Shown here in pieces: positions 10,730-21,572 of a DNA stretch of 64,000 nucleotides (positions are counted from its first letter, which is position 1; each line of letters begins with the position of its first letter). The notes under the pieces were generated by a model, which was not told the DNA's origin, made no database searches, and worked only from the letters and a program-made list of their open reading frames with translations. The stretch spans positions 128,796,363-128,860,362 of the forward strand of contig CM039462.1 of NCBI GenBank assembly GCA_022414725.1, written 5' to 3'. Origin of the DNA: Microglena sp. YARC (taxonomy: Eukaryota > Chlorophyta > Chlorophyceae > Chlamydomonadales > Chlamydomonadaceae). Position numbers and translations under genes: made by a program.

Positions 10730-11584
10730 CAGCGCCGCGGTACAGTGATGAGGGGTCCAGGCCAGGTCCACTGCGTTCCAGCGTTCACTGCGAGGGGTGT
10801 GGAGTAAGGAGTTGCGATAAATGAGGGAGATAAGGTCTGGTGGCCGGCGTTTAATGAGCCTGAAAACCAGTACAGACTGACAGCGCCGCAGTACAGTGAT
10901 GAGGGGTCCAGGCCAGGTCCACTGCGTTCCAGCGTTCACTGCGAGGGGTGTAGAGTAAGGAGTTGCGATAAATGAGGGAGACAAGGTCTGGTGGCCGGCG
11001 TTTAATGAGCCTGAAAACCAGTACAGACTGACAGCGCCGCGGTACAGTGATGAGGGGTCCAGGCCAGGTCCACTGCGTTCCAGCGTTCACTGCGAGGGGT
11101 GTGGAGTAAGGAGTTGCGATAAATGAGGGAGATAAAGGTCTGGTTGGCCGGCGTTTAATGAGCCTGAAAACCAGTACAGACTGACAGCGCCGCGGTACAG
11201 TGATGAGGGGTCCAGGCCAGGTCCACTGCGTTCCAGCGTTCACTGCGAGGGGTGTAGAGTAAGAAGTTGCGATAAATGAGGGAGACAAGGTCTGGTGGCC
11301 GGCGTTTAATGAGCCTGAAAACCAGTACAGACTGACAGCGCCGCGGTACAGTGATGAGGGGTCCAGGCCAGGTCCACTGCGTTCCAGCGTTCACTGCGAG
11401 GGGTGTGGAGTAAGGAGTTGCGATAAATGAGGGAGATAAGGTCTGGTGGCCGGCGTTTAATGAGCCTGAAAACCAGTACAGACTGACAGCGCCGCGGTAC
11501 AGTGATGAGGGGTCCAGGCCAGGTCCACTGCGTTCCAGCGTTCACTGCGAGGGGTGTGGAGTAAGGAGTTGCGATAAATGACAT
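10730..11584 (-). repeat. 151-bp tandem array inside gypsy pol
   Basis: Six head-to-tail copies of a unit of about 151 bp (starts near 10730, 10881, 11032, 11185, 11336 and 11487; one unit is 153 bp). They lie between the gypsy protease and reverse transcriptase. The unit is open in two minus frames, and because 151 is not a multiple of three the protein read alternates frame from unit to unit. Copies are nearly identical, so the expansion is recent. The first unit continues into the protease frame at 11585. Confidence 0.92.
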
Positions 11585-12551
11585 GGTTAGCGCCAGCTTT
11601 CAAAAGCTTTGCTGCCTTGCGACCAGTAATGACTGGGTCGTCAGTCGACTTGCCCGAAAGTGCCATAGTGAAGAAGGAATGAGCCGTTTCGTCCCGCTGC
11701 CTGTTTATAGGTGTCAGACAGCAGCCGTACCTTTTGAGCGACAATGTCATGCGATCGTAGTCTAGGACGGCCATTTCGTCGCGCATCCAGTCGGATCCGA
11801 GGATTAGGTCTAATCCTCCGGGAAGTTTGTCGACGACATGGGCGAACACTTTGCCAACATATCGTTGTATGTGTATAGGGAGCGAGACCGTCCCGCGGAT
11901 TTTGATAATCCCGTCGTTAGCGCAAGTGAATCCGTCGCGTTCGTTTTCCCAAGGGCGGATGTGCAAACCGAGATCCTCAGCCGTTTGCTTTTCCATAAGA
12001 CAACCTGTCGCGCCGGAGTCTGCCAATGTGAGTAATTGCTTTGCTCCTGATCGGGCGTTGAATAGCATATCGGGGGCAGCAGCGGAGTTGACTTTGTATA
12101 CCCGATTGGCTCGCGTCATGAGCACGGGAGAAGAATTCGTATTTCGTTGCGCATGATTGCGACGGATGCACTTCGTTGAACGTCTGGCAGCGATTTGTTT
12201 TACGCAAACTTTGGGATCCAATGCCTCCGACCACCAGTGTTTTTTTCGACGGGTTTCAACCGGACTGGGGATGCCCTCCTCAGGTGCGGGGCCAAAGTAT
12301 ACTGCCTTGGTCACGTCGTTGATCGCATGCCAATCCTTTTTGATTTGGACGGCCCGTTCGGAGTCGGGGGGGTCATACCATACTTGGATAGCGACCTTAT
12401 TCGAAGGTGACCCCTTGGGGCGGGGTTTCATTCATATGGTGATCGCACGATTGATACTCCTTGAACAACTCCATACCTTGTAGGAGACTGGAGACATGTT
12501 TATCGTTACTTGCGTTTTTTGGGAGGATGAACATACCGGATTTTAAACATA
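11585..12551 (-). pseudogene. Ty3/gypsy pol: retropepsin-type protease
   Basis: The minus frame starting at 12431 carries LLTLADSGATGCLM, a retropepsin active site (D-S-G-A), and LDLILGSDWM about 90 residues later, the typical ILG-x-DW partner block of gypsy proteases. Upstream, another frame (12551-12420) reads SLLQGMELFKEY and appears to be the gag-protease linker. The protease matures Gag-Pol. Its C-terminal side runs into the 151-bp repeat array, which supplies an alien tail. A partial E unit sits immediately upstream, separating it from gag. Confidence 0.85.
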
Positions 12552-12552
12552 C

Positions 12553-12829
12553 CGGAAAAAGGACCTCCAGCTCCAATTGTCGCCTTACAGCTTCGTCTAC
12601 TAGGTATCTCAGCAGCTGACATGAAGGAGCAGGGATGAGAGGGAGGAGATGGAGGATTCTGAGAGGAAGGAGGAAGTGGGTGGGGCTCGGAAGAAGGGAA
12701 TCAGGAGAGAGCTGCTTCTGAAGTACTAAGGATGGGGGTCGGGTGGTCCCAAATTAACTTGAAGAGAATAGCCTGCCCCCCTCCAGTAGGCTGACCTCTT
12801 ATGCTGACCTCTGGAGGGGGCAGAGTAGC
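12553..12829 (-). repeat. Partial E unit inserted in gypsy
   Basis: A 277-bp piece of the E monomer sits between gypsy gag and protease. It matches 33317-33593 closely. There is no poly-A tail and no obvious target duplication, so insertion by recombination or a truncated event cannot be told apart. Confidence 0.85.
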
Positions 12830-14803
12830 GACTTGCCACGAGCGGCGACAACTTTCCTCGCTTCGTCCAATTGCAGATAGCGGAACAAATCCTCCATTGT
12901 TTCGAACACAGTACCCGACTCGCGCCGAGAGTGTGCACCGGCGCGGAGTTCATCGGAGAGTCCCGTGCGAAACAAGTTTAACTTTTCGCGCTCGGTGAGC
13001 TCGGGGACTTTGCAAAATTCAGACTTGATGGCGTGGTAATAATTCTGCAAGGAGCGAGTATCTTGGCGGAAGCCACCTTCGTGTAGTTTGGTGAGAGCAA
13101 CGTGTGATTCCGTTAATAGCTCGGGCAGGAGGAGCGCCTCCGCCCATGCGACGATTCCCATGAAATCTTACCCGTCCAACTCATCGCTAGCCCATGCCTC
13201 GTCGTAAGTGATGCGGAGTTGGCCCGTGAAAGCGCCCGACAGGTGTGGAACAATGCGCTCGAACGAACCAAGGTACCCGTCGGAGAACTGGAGCTCCATG
13301 ATCGTGACCATATTGAGTACCCATCGGCGCAACTGAGCCCTAGTGCATCTGTCCGACAGTTCGTGTTAAATGAGGCGTAGTTCCTTTCTCATTTCGGTAA
13401 CACGCTTGGCGAACCCAGTGTCGTGATCAGAGTGACGAGTGGCGCGGTTATCGGGAGGAGGGGTGATTGGCGGTAGCGAGACGGGCTCACCTGGCGGGCC
13501 TGCCGGGGCCAGGTGTGCGCCCTCGCGAATCTGTCGCATCGGAGAAGGTGTGTCTGCGGGCAGCGTAGCTGCGCGCTTCGCACGAGGGCGAACACCGGCC
13601 GGGGAAGCCACCGTAGGTACTGCGGGCGTTGTTGGGTGCTCGGGCTGCTTAGCCCGAGGAGCCTGATTAGAGGTCGGGTCGCCAGGTGGAACCTGGAGAG
13701 GCGAACCTGGGAAATCAGCTAAGTCGTGGCCCGATGACGAGTGGTCGGAGACCGAAAAGGGGCCGTCGGGTGGTGAGTGAGCGGCGGTAGGTGCTGTCGG
13801 CGGGAAAGGGGTAGCGCCCTTCCCGCGGGATCGAACCGCGTTGCATTTTGCCAGTAAGGCCACCCGAAGGGGCATAGACGTTGGGGAGGCGAAAGGGTTC
13901 TGGCTTAAACGCCGGGGCTACCTGAGCGGCAGCTAGTTTATCAAACAACCCTGAATTCCCCGCAACCCTCACCTGCCTGTCAGGTGCACGAGGCAGCGTC
14001 TCATCCATCTTGTCGTCATTGGCCTCCGCCGCCGGGTAGTGGGCCTTCAGCTTAGTGCCCTTGAGGGCGGCGTCCTTGTCGGCAATGTCTTTGATGTTCA
14101 AAGACATCATTTCCATCCACTTTTGCTTTCGCATCTTGGACGCTGTGTACAAACGGGTCATGCTGTCGCGGAGATCATCGACCGCTTGCAGCGCATCCAC
14201 GATGTTCTCAGGATCGCATTCCAGGAGGAGGCTGTCAGTGTACGCGTTCATATGCACCGCCAACTTGGCGTCGGCATACGGCGCTACAGGGTGGTTAGCG
14301 GAGTGGTAATGGATAAGACCGTCCGACTTCGCAGCCTTGGCAAAGGTGGGCAACGCCTTGATCTCGCGGCCGCGCAGAAACGCCAGCTTGCGCGCAGCGA
14401 TGGCCTCCTGAGCGGCAGTGTCGTCCTCGCGAGCGGCCTGAGGAAGCGCATGCTTGCGCCCCACAGTCCTGCCGTTCCCACACCAAACGTCGCTGGCGCC
14501 GCTGGAAGAACCGCCAGGGTCCTCAGTGTCCATCGGCACAGTCTCGTTGCGCGCCACAGTAGCTTGGCTCGCCGCGATCATGGCCATGACATCAGCCATG
14601 GTAATGGCGGCGGGAGATGCAGCCGCGGGAGCAGTCATTGGGCGCTTGCCATAGGCGACGTTCTCGCAGGTCAAGCGACCTCAGTCAAGCGAGCGTTTTC
14701 CGCGAGAGCGGGGGCGAGCGCTGCATGGGGGGACAGACGTGGCGAGTTAGGCAATGGCGTCGGCAGATTGTGAAACAGTGTGCGATTCACGGGCAAAACA
14801 TTG
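12830..14803 (-). pseudogene. Ty3/gypsy gag, downstream part
   Basis: Three successive minus-strand frames (14674-13715, 13875-13366, 13161-12830) read as one gag broken by indels. The first is Ala-rich with a helical region (LRDSMTRLYTASKMRKQKWM). The second is a Pro/Thr-rich low-complexity linker. The third looks like a retrotransposon gag capsid segment (LTEREKLNLFRTGLSDELRA, then FRYLQLDEARKVV). An open stretch upstream of the first Met (LAENARLTEVA) continues to 14803, where the T element begins. I could not find a CCHC knuckle; it may have been lost at the E insertion. Confidence 0.7.
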
Positions 14804-14816
14804 CGTCGGTATTTAG
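14804..14816 (+). repeat. Left terminal inverted repeat of T
   Basis: 13-bp terminus CGTCGGTATTTAG, flanked outside by TG. About 200 bp of TTGAATCA-type subterminal repeats follow to roughly 15000. Confidence 0.6.
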
Positions 14817-15207
14817 GCAGACCTTTGAAATCGTTTGAATCAACTGGTTTGAATCAATGAACCCCTATCAAGCGGTTTTCCCCTTGAATCAGGGTACCTT
14901 GAAAACAGTTTGAATCAGTGATTCAATTCAAGCAGCTTATTCATTGAATCAGACGGAAGTCAATCAAGACAATATCAAACGGAATTCAAGGTGGTCGAAG
15001 ATATTGCACTTCGAAATGTAGCTAAGCTCCCATATGTAGGCTGCCGAGAGGTAGGAAGCTTTGAATCCGAGGCGGGCGAGCGCCTAGCGATAACCGGCAC
15101 AAATCCGTACCTTGTAGTACATTAGTTGTGCTTTCATTGGCTAGACAAAAATCTAGGGTGGGGTGTAGGTGCTAGCAAGATGATGGCTGTAATCTCAAGT
15201 GTCACAA

Positions 15208-15327
15208 CTGGCTATGTAACCAAGTTGAAGTCTGGCTATGTAACCAAGTTGAAGTCTGGCTACGTAACCAAGTTGAAGTCTGGCTATGTAACCAAGTTGA
15301 AGTCTGGCTATGTAACCAAGTTGAAGT
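15208..15327 (+). repeat. 24-bp minisatellite, five copies
   Basis: Five near-perfect copies of a 24-bp unit containing GGCTATGTAACCAAGTTGAA. It translates to repeated SGYVTKLK, but no gene context supports coding. Confidence 0.92.
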
Positions 15328-15494
15328 TGAATGTAGGAGTTTGGAAACAGCCCAAGTAGGGTGTGTGTGCGTGTTTTAAGTACTCGCACTTTGGACAATG
15401 GTAGGAAAGAAACTTTTACAAGAAATGAAAACAAATATAATGCCAGAAAACAAATTGGTATCATATATTTAATTTTCCTGCTGAGGACGGCTTA

Positions 15495-15885
15495 GCTGGC
15501 TCGAAGCTACACAACAACCTAATATACAGAGAGACAGCCTAATGGAGCTGGCTGGAAGCTATACAACCTGGCACACAAAGTGAAAGTCTTATGGAGCTGG
15601 CTGGAAGCTGTACAACCTAATGGAGCTGGGTGGAAGCTTTACAACCTGCCACACAAGTGAAAGTCTAATGGAGCTGGCTAGAAGCTGTACAACCTAATGC
15701 AGCTGGCTGGAAGCTGTACAACCTAATGGATCTGGCTAGAAGCTGTACAACCTGTCACACAAAGTGAAAGTCTATTGAAGCTGGCTGGAAGTTCTACAAC
15801 CTAAGGAGCTAGCTGGAAGCTGTACAACCCATGGCTGGAAGCTGTACAACCTAATGGAGCTGGCTGGAAGTTAGGTCTAATTCAG
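15495..15885 (+). repeat. Degenerate minisatellite (GGAGCTGGCTGGAAGC)
   Basis: More than ten imperfect copies of a unit of about 30 bp built around GGAGCTGGCTGGAAGC and TACAACCTAATG, some separated by ACACAAAGTGAAAGTC. Non-coding. Confidence 0.85.
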
Positions 15886-16077
15886 TTGTAGGGAAAGTAT
15901 TCATCGTTGTGGGTATCGCACAATTGATGAATACAATACAGTGCTCTCGTGGGTATCGCACAAGAAGGCTGTATATTGTCAACTACCAGGCCCGGCTATT
16001 GTCCAAGGTGGTGGAAGGGATAATAGGCCTATCTACTGCTGTGCTTGAAATTTCAAATTAAATTTTTGGGTTTTTTG

Positions 16078-16143
16078 TATGAGGGTTTAAAGGTACTGCC
16101 TGTCCTGGTCAACAAGACCAGGCAGTACCTTTAAACCCTCATA
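16078..16143. repeat. Perfect 25-bp stem hairpin
   Basis: Arms 16078-16102 and 16119-16143 are exact reverse complements around a 16-nt loop, and outer T-rich/A-rich arms extend the pairing imperfectly. The size fits a small foldback element or a small-RNA precursor; nothing in the sequence decides between them. Confidence 0.85.
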
Positions 16144-16399
16144 AACAAAACCCAAACTAAAGTCACCCTATGATTACTGCTCCATGCTACTATATATTCA
16201 GGGCACTAACATGCCTTAATATCCCATTGGCTAAGCTTGGCACCACATGATGGCAGCTTCCAGGCAGCTCCACTACTGCATATTCGTCCTTTACTTGCTC
16301 CCAACAGCCAGCATTCATGAATGACCTGCAAGGGGAAAACATTAGAATGAGTAAGATAATGCTGCTAAGAATGTGCTGCACTTATCATGTTGGTGACTT

Positions 16400-17214
16400 A
16401 AGTGTGTGCAGAGGGTGGTGGATGCATACATGGCTAAACGCATTGACCACCCATTTTGTAGCAAGCAGCCTCAAGGGCGCTTATGCGGCTACATAATGGG
16501 CAGGTGCAGCTAAGCCATATTTTTTATTACTCACATGCATTAATTAAGTTGTTACATGAGGGTGGTTCAGGCATACCATACAAGGCAAATCGCATCTCCC
16601 GCCCATTCTGTAGCAAGCAGCCTCAAGGGCGCTTATCGGGCTACAGTATGGGTAGGTTCAGCTAAGCCATATTATGATATTATTGATAAGTAACATGCAT
16701 TAATTAAGTTGTTACATGAGGGTGGTTCAGGCATACCATACAAGGCAAATCGCATCTCCCGCCCATTCTGTAGCAAGCAGCCTCAAGGGCGCTTATCGGG
16801 CTACAGTATGGGTAGGTTCAGCTAAGCCATATTCTGATATTATTGATAAGTAACATGCATTAATTAAGTTGTTACATGAGGGTGGTTCAGGCATACCATA
16901 CAAGGCAAATCGCATCTCCCGCCCATTCTGTAGCAAGCAGCCTCAAGGGCGCTTATCGGGCTACAGTATGGGTAGGTTCAGCTAAGCCATATTCTGATAT
17001 TATTGATAAGTAACATGCATTCATTAAGTTGTTACATGAGGGTGGTTCAGGCATACCATACAAGGCAAATCGCATCTCCCGCCCATTCTGTAGCAAGCAG
17101 CCTCAAGGGCGCTTATCGGGCTACAGTATGGGTAGGTTCAGCTAAGCCATATTATGATATTATTGATAAGTAACATGCATTCATTAAGTTGTTACATGAG
17201 GGTGGTTCAGGCAT
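16400..17214. repeat. 160-bp tandem array
   Basis: The block GTTACATGAGGGTGGTTC recurs at 16551, 16711, 16871, 17031 and 17191, a strict 160-bp period. The first unit is divergent and the later ones nearly identical. The array ends directly beside the H3-like last exon. Non-coding. Confidence 0.93.
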
Positions 17215-17248
17215 GAAAGCATAACTCACCACAACTTCTTGCCAAGTC

Positions 17249-17828
17249 CTAGTTTTGCTCCCCTCGAATCCTCCGAGCGAGCTGCAAGTGGAAACAGACA
17301 TCAAAGTTAGTGAATGAGTGAGTGTTTCAAGTAGCTCAGTCCCCCCCCCCCCCCCCCCCCCCCATCCCCTCCCAACCCCCTTGTTCTATAGTGTTGTGTA
17401 GTGTTGTGTAGTGTTGTGTAGTGTTTTATAGTGTTGTGTACTGTTGTGTAGTGTAGTGTAGTGTACTGTTGTGTTTTGTCGTGTACGGGTCCCAGCAGCT
17501 GCAGCATATTTTTACCAAAGGCCAACTGCCCACCTAGGGATCTGCCCAGAAGCTGCAGCATATTTTGTGTGGATCCAACTCTTACCCCCCACCCCGCCAC
17601 CCACCCCCCACCCCACCCCCAACCCCTGTAGATAGCGCACCTGCATATCCTTGGGCATAATGGTTACCCGCTTGGCATGTATAGCCGCCAGATTAGTGTT
17701 CTCGAAGAGGCCCACCAAGTAGGCCTCTGTCGCTTCCTGAAGGGCCAAATTTGCCCCTGCTTGGATTCTGTAATTTCCGAAATCTTGTACAATTTGTCGA
17801 ACTAGCCTCGTGTAACTACGAGGAGCAG
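17249..17828 (-). CDS. Histone H3-like gene, two 3' exons
   Basis: Two minus-strand exons encode the C-terminal histone fold of an H3. Exon 17828-17641 reads [10 protein letters not shown], then [16 protein letters not shown] and [14 protein letters not shown], ending at a CAG|GTGCGC donor. After a 359-bp intron (17640-17282) with a TTGCAG acceptor, exon 17281-17249 reads [10 protein letters not shown] and stops. This Q|L split matches the last-intron position I recall for replication-independent H3.3 genes. Loop 1 is one residue shorter than canonical H3, and the C-terminal RA is replaced by QN, so it is a divergent variant; it lacks the long loop 1 typical of CenH3. N-terminal tail exons were not found. 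A 25-bp inverted repeat sits just upstream, so it may be a truncated gene or captured fragment. Confidence 0.8.
17341..17480. repeat. Poly-C tract and GTGTTGTGTA minisatellite in the H3-like intron
   Basis: A run of 23 C residues (17341-17363) is followed by about ten copies of a 10-bp GTGTTGTGTA-type unit. C-rich sequence occurs again near 17585-17630. All lie inside the intron of the H3-like gene. Confidence 0.85.
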
Positions 17829-17833
17829 CTTGC

Positions 17834-17926
17834 ACTAACGAGGCAACGATCACAAGGCCAAGATGCAGTTGGCGACCAGGGCTGCTCACCGATGCATGTA
17901 TGCCTTGTGATCGTTGCCTCGTTAGT
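17834..17926. repeat. 25-bp inverted repeat at the H3-like 5' break
   Basis: Arms 17834-17858 and 17902-17926 are exact reverse complements separated by 43 bp. The left arm starts six bases upstream of the H3-like exon, so it may mark a rearrangement that removed the N-terminal exons. The 17930-18450 stretch beyond shows no recognisable exon. Confidence 0.8.
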
Positions 17927-18459
17927 AGTTGTCTCCAGTCGAAGTGAAGAAAAAAAGAGGAAGAGGAGGATCGTAGCGTAGCGTTCAGAATGCGAGTTTA
18001 CAATCTGGTGGCTCGAATTGCACTTGGCCGGTTCAGTTTGTGGGTTCAGGGTTTTGGCGTGCGTGGGCTCCGTTGCCAGGGATCTTCTACTGGGCGCGGG
18101 GACAGCTGAGAGCCGGACAGGAGTACGGTACACGGTTGCTTGGAACAACAGTCCAGCTAGCACTACAACAGTTTGCGTCCCGGATTTATTGGAACAGGGA
18201 AGAGAGGAACCAACGGTGAAGGGCCAGCAAGGGTAGGAAAGGGAATATACGGTTAGCACAAGGGTCTATATTGCTTATTAACCGTAGGTATTTCGGCCCA
18301 ATTTCAGCAGTGAATACAACTGCATTATTTAATGAATAACTATTCAAATCTTTGCATACCGTACTTCCTTTAAGTTACATAGACTTAGATATGAATAAGG
18401 GATGCTTTGGAATATATGTCAAAGAGGTCATCAATGTAATAAAACATGTTTATAACATA

Positions 18460-19335
18460 CCCCCATAGAATATCCTACAGTAGGAAAATGGTCCCTGAAC
18501 TTGTCAGGTACCCATATGGGATCAGTCCGATTCAGGAAAACCAAAGATCAGAAGCAGATTCGAAGGAACGAGGAAGTTCTGAGTTCAAATCAGTAGTTAC
18601 CGATCTGCGCTGTTTAAACCGTAACCAGTTGAGATCCTGAACCCCATAGACTATCCTACAGTAGGAAAATGGTCCCTGAACTTGTCGGGTACCTATATGT
18701 GATCAGTCCGATTCAGGAAAACCAAAGATCAGAAGCAGATTCGAAGGAACGAGGAAGTTCTGAGTTCAAATCAGTAGTTACCGATCTGCGCTGTTTAAAC
18801 CGTAACCAGTTGAGATCCTGAACCCCATAGACTATCCTACAGTAGGAAAATGGTCCCTGAACTTGTCAGGTACCTATATGTGATCAGTCCGATTCAGGAA
18901 AACCAAAGATCAGAAGCAGATTCGAAGGAACGAGGAAGTTCTGAGTTTAAATCAGTAGTTACCGATCTGCGCTGTTTAAACCGTAACCAGTTGAGATCCT
19001 GACCCCCATAGACTATCCTACAGTAGGAAAATGGTCCCTGAACTTGTCAGGTGCCTATATGTGATCAGTCCGATTCAGGAAAACCAAAGATCAGAAGCAG
19101 ATTCGAAGGAACGAGGAAGTTCTGAGTTTACATCAGTAGTTACCGATCTGCGCTCTTTAAACCGTAACCAGTTGAGATCCTGAACCCCATAACCTATCCT
19201 ACAGTAGGAAAATGGTCCCTGAACTTGTCAGGTGCCTATATGTGATCAGTCCGATTCAGTAAAACCAAAGATCAGAAGCAGATTCGAAGGAACGAGGAAG
19301 TTCTGAGTTTAAATCAGTAGTTACCGATCTGCGCT
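18460..19335 (+). repeat. 181-bp satellite array, forward block
   Basis: Five head-to-tail units of 181 bp (GGTCCCTGAACTTGTC at 18490, 18671, 18852, 19033 and 19214). Units are highly similar and non-coding. The length is in the nucleosomal range seen for many plant satellites. Confidence 0.93.
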
Positions 19336-19880
19336 GTTCGAAAGGCGCGGATCTGTAACTAGTTCTCTAAGCTCAGAACTTCCCCGTCCCTTCGATTCTG
19401 GTTATGATATTTTGTTTTCCTGAATCGATATAATCATATATAGGTACCTAAGAAGTTTAGAAACCATTATCTAGGTGTAGGATAGCCTACTGGCGTGCAG
19501 GGTCCCAACTGGTCGCCGTTCGAAAGGCACGGATCTGTAACCAGTTCTCTAAGCTCAGAACTTCCTCGTCCCTTCGAATCTGGTTATGATGTTTTGTTTT
19601 ACTGAATCTAAATAATCATATATAGGTACATGAGAAGTTTAGAAACCATTATCATAGTGGAGGATAGCATACTGGTGTGCAGGGTCCCAACTGGTCGCTG
19701 TTCGAAAGGCGCGGATGTGTAACCAGTTCTCTAAGCTCAGAACTTCCTCGTCCCTTTGAATCTGGTTATGATCTTTTGTTTTCCAGAATCGGAATAATCA
19801 TATTTGGGTACAAGAGAAGTTTCGGGATCATTATCCCCCATTGTTCATCAGGTTTGATTAGCATGACCCCCATCAGGGTT
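19336..19880 (-). repeat. 181-bp satellite array, inverted block
   Basis: Three units of about 182 bp (GTTCGAAAGGC at 19336, 19518 and 19700) are a diverged reverse complement of the forward block; for example TTTTCCTGAATCG here matches CGATTCAGGAAAA-type sequence there. The switch point near 19325-19350 is palindromic (CCGATCTGCGC/GCGCGGATCTG). Confidence 0.8.
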
Positions 19881-20121
19881 GTCTAGGTCCTGCGACGCAG
19901 ATCCCGCATGCACCGCAGGCGCAGGCCCCGAGAATCCGATTCAAATATGGCGACCTGCTTCTCCGCCCATGCGCGTGCGGTTACGGCGGTACTGCATGCT
20001 GTACAGTTCAAACTGGTCAGCGCAATGGGTTAGCGCTTCAACTTAGCGGCTGTGCAAGCTTTCACTGTTCACTGCGCGTCAATTGGTTCTCGACTCAGCG
20101 ATATTCCTGCAGAATAGCGCA

Positions 20122-20870
20122 CCATGCTGCCTGCTTTCCTTGAATTAACTTGGACTGATCTATTCATAGCTTCAGCCATTCCCGAGTTGCTTCCTAGATC
20201 CGTCAATACCTACATGCGCGAGCACTTTGCTTCCGCGGCACTTTGCTTTGGGAATGGTTGTGCTTCAACTCAAGACTGTAGCGACCTTCTTCTCCGCCCA
20301 CGCCGGCGCGTGCGGTGAAGGTACTGCATTTTTCGTTTCGTCAAGTGGTGCCTTACTTGACCAGAGTTGTGTCGCAGGCATTAAGGCAGCTGCAGCAAAA
20401 TGACCTATCATGGAGCCGCAAGAGTTCCAATGCTCGAGGTGTGAAACAGGTGCGCTGTCAGATAGCGACATGCTGCCTGCTTTCCTTGAATTAACTTGGA
20501 CAGAGCTTGCTTTCATAGCTTCAGCCATTCCCGAATTACTTCTGAGATCCGTCAATACCTACACGCGCGAGCACTTTGCTTCAGCGGTACTTTGCTTTGG
20601 GAATTGTTGTGCTTCAACCCAAGACTGTAGCGACCTGCTTCTCCGCCCCCGCGCGTGCGGTTAAGGTACTGCGTTTTGCGTCTCGTCAAGTGGTGCCTTA
20701 CTTGACCAGAATTTGTCTCAACTTTGACTGACTCGCTTTTTCGAGTTGTTCCGCAGGCATTAAGGCAGCTGCAGCAAGTCGACCTATCGTCCAGCTCATC
20801 ATGGAGCCGCAAGAGTTCCAATGCTCGAGGTGCAAAACAGGTGCGCATTCAGATAGCGAATTTGGTTTGA
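20122..20870 (+). repeat. 346-bp tandem duplication
   Basis: Two full copies and part of a third of a 346-bp unit (ATGCTGCCTGCTTTCC at about 20123 and 20469). One unit contains an open start MEPQEFQCSRC with a CxxC pair. The frame from 20801 runs 92 codons into unique sequence. I recognise no family, and the open frame may be fortuitous. Confidence 0.8.
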
Positions 20871-21277
20871 ACCATGGCTGCTATTTGAAAGTCGGAAGAA
20901 TGCGCATTGCTGCCAATGTATCTCAACTAACGCTCACCAACGAACATTTGTCTGCAGGTCTCACTCTTGCGACTGGTCTCGCGTCAGAACGCCTGGATGC
21001 TTATGACCTTGAGGCTGAAGACGATGTCGTTGATGAACAAGAAGCACAGCATGCTGGAGTTTCGTCAATTCGTACCTGAGGAACTACTTCGTGGCCAACT
21101 GCACTTCCTTAGTAGCATATATATATAGCTCTTGAATCACTAATTACTATCATGTTTAACTATCTAAGGATTCATTCATTATGGTGCTTTCAATTTCTGT
21201 AACAAAGATCGAAGAGTCCTGCTGTCCAAATATGCGCCCTCAGTCTTCAGTGCTTGCATTGCTTTACGAAAAAACAG

Positions 21278-21421
21278 ATCTATTTGAACATGGTTTGAGT
21301 CATGTTTGAAACAACCAACCTTGTTTCAAACCTTTTTCAAGGGGCACGTTGATGACGGCTTGATTAAGATCTATTTGAACATGGTTTGAGTCATGTTTGA
21401 AACAACCAACCTTGTTTCAAA
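21278..21421 (+). repeat. 54-bp direct duplication near the right end of T
   Basis: The sequence starting GATCTATTTGAACATGG is present at 21278-21332 and again at 21368-21421. Each copy contains GTTTGAAAC-type short inverted repeats. It lies in the subterminal region of the T element. Confidence 0.8.
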
Positions 21422-21572
21422 CGGATCTCAATCGGTAGGTTTGATGGCCGACTGATTCAAACAGGAAACAAAGATCGATTGAATCAAGGTTATCTCCGAT
21501 TGAATCTAAGAATGAATCAAACGAACAATTCAAACAGGATTTTCTTTGTTTCAAACGACCCTCAAAGAAGTA

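Noticed and set aside
15208..17214. Possible CRISPR-like repeat arrays
   Set aside because: The repeats are adjacent head-to-tail units with no variable spacers, and the genome is eukaryotic.
17249..17828. Centromeric histone CenH3
   Set aside because: Loop 1 is shorter, not longer, than in H3, and the alpha-2 helix and [13 protein letters not shown] are canonical; a divergent ordinary H3 variant fits better.
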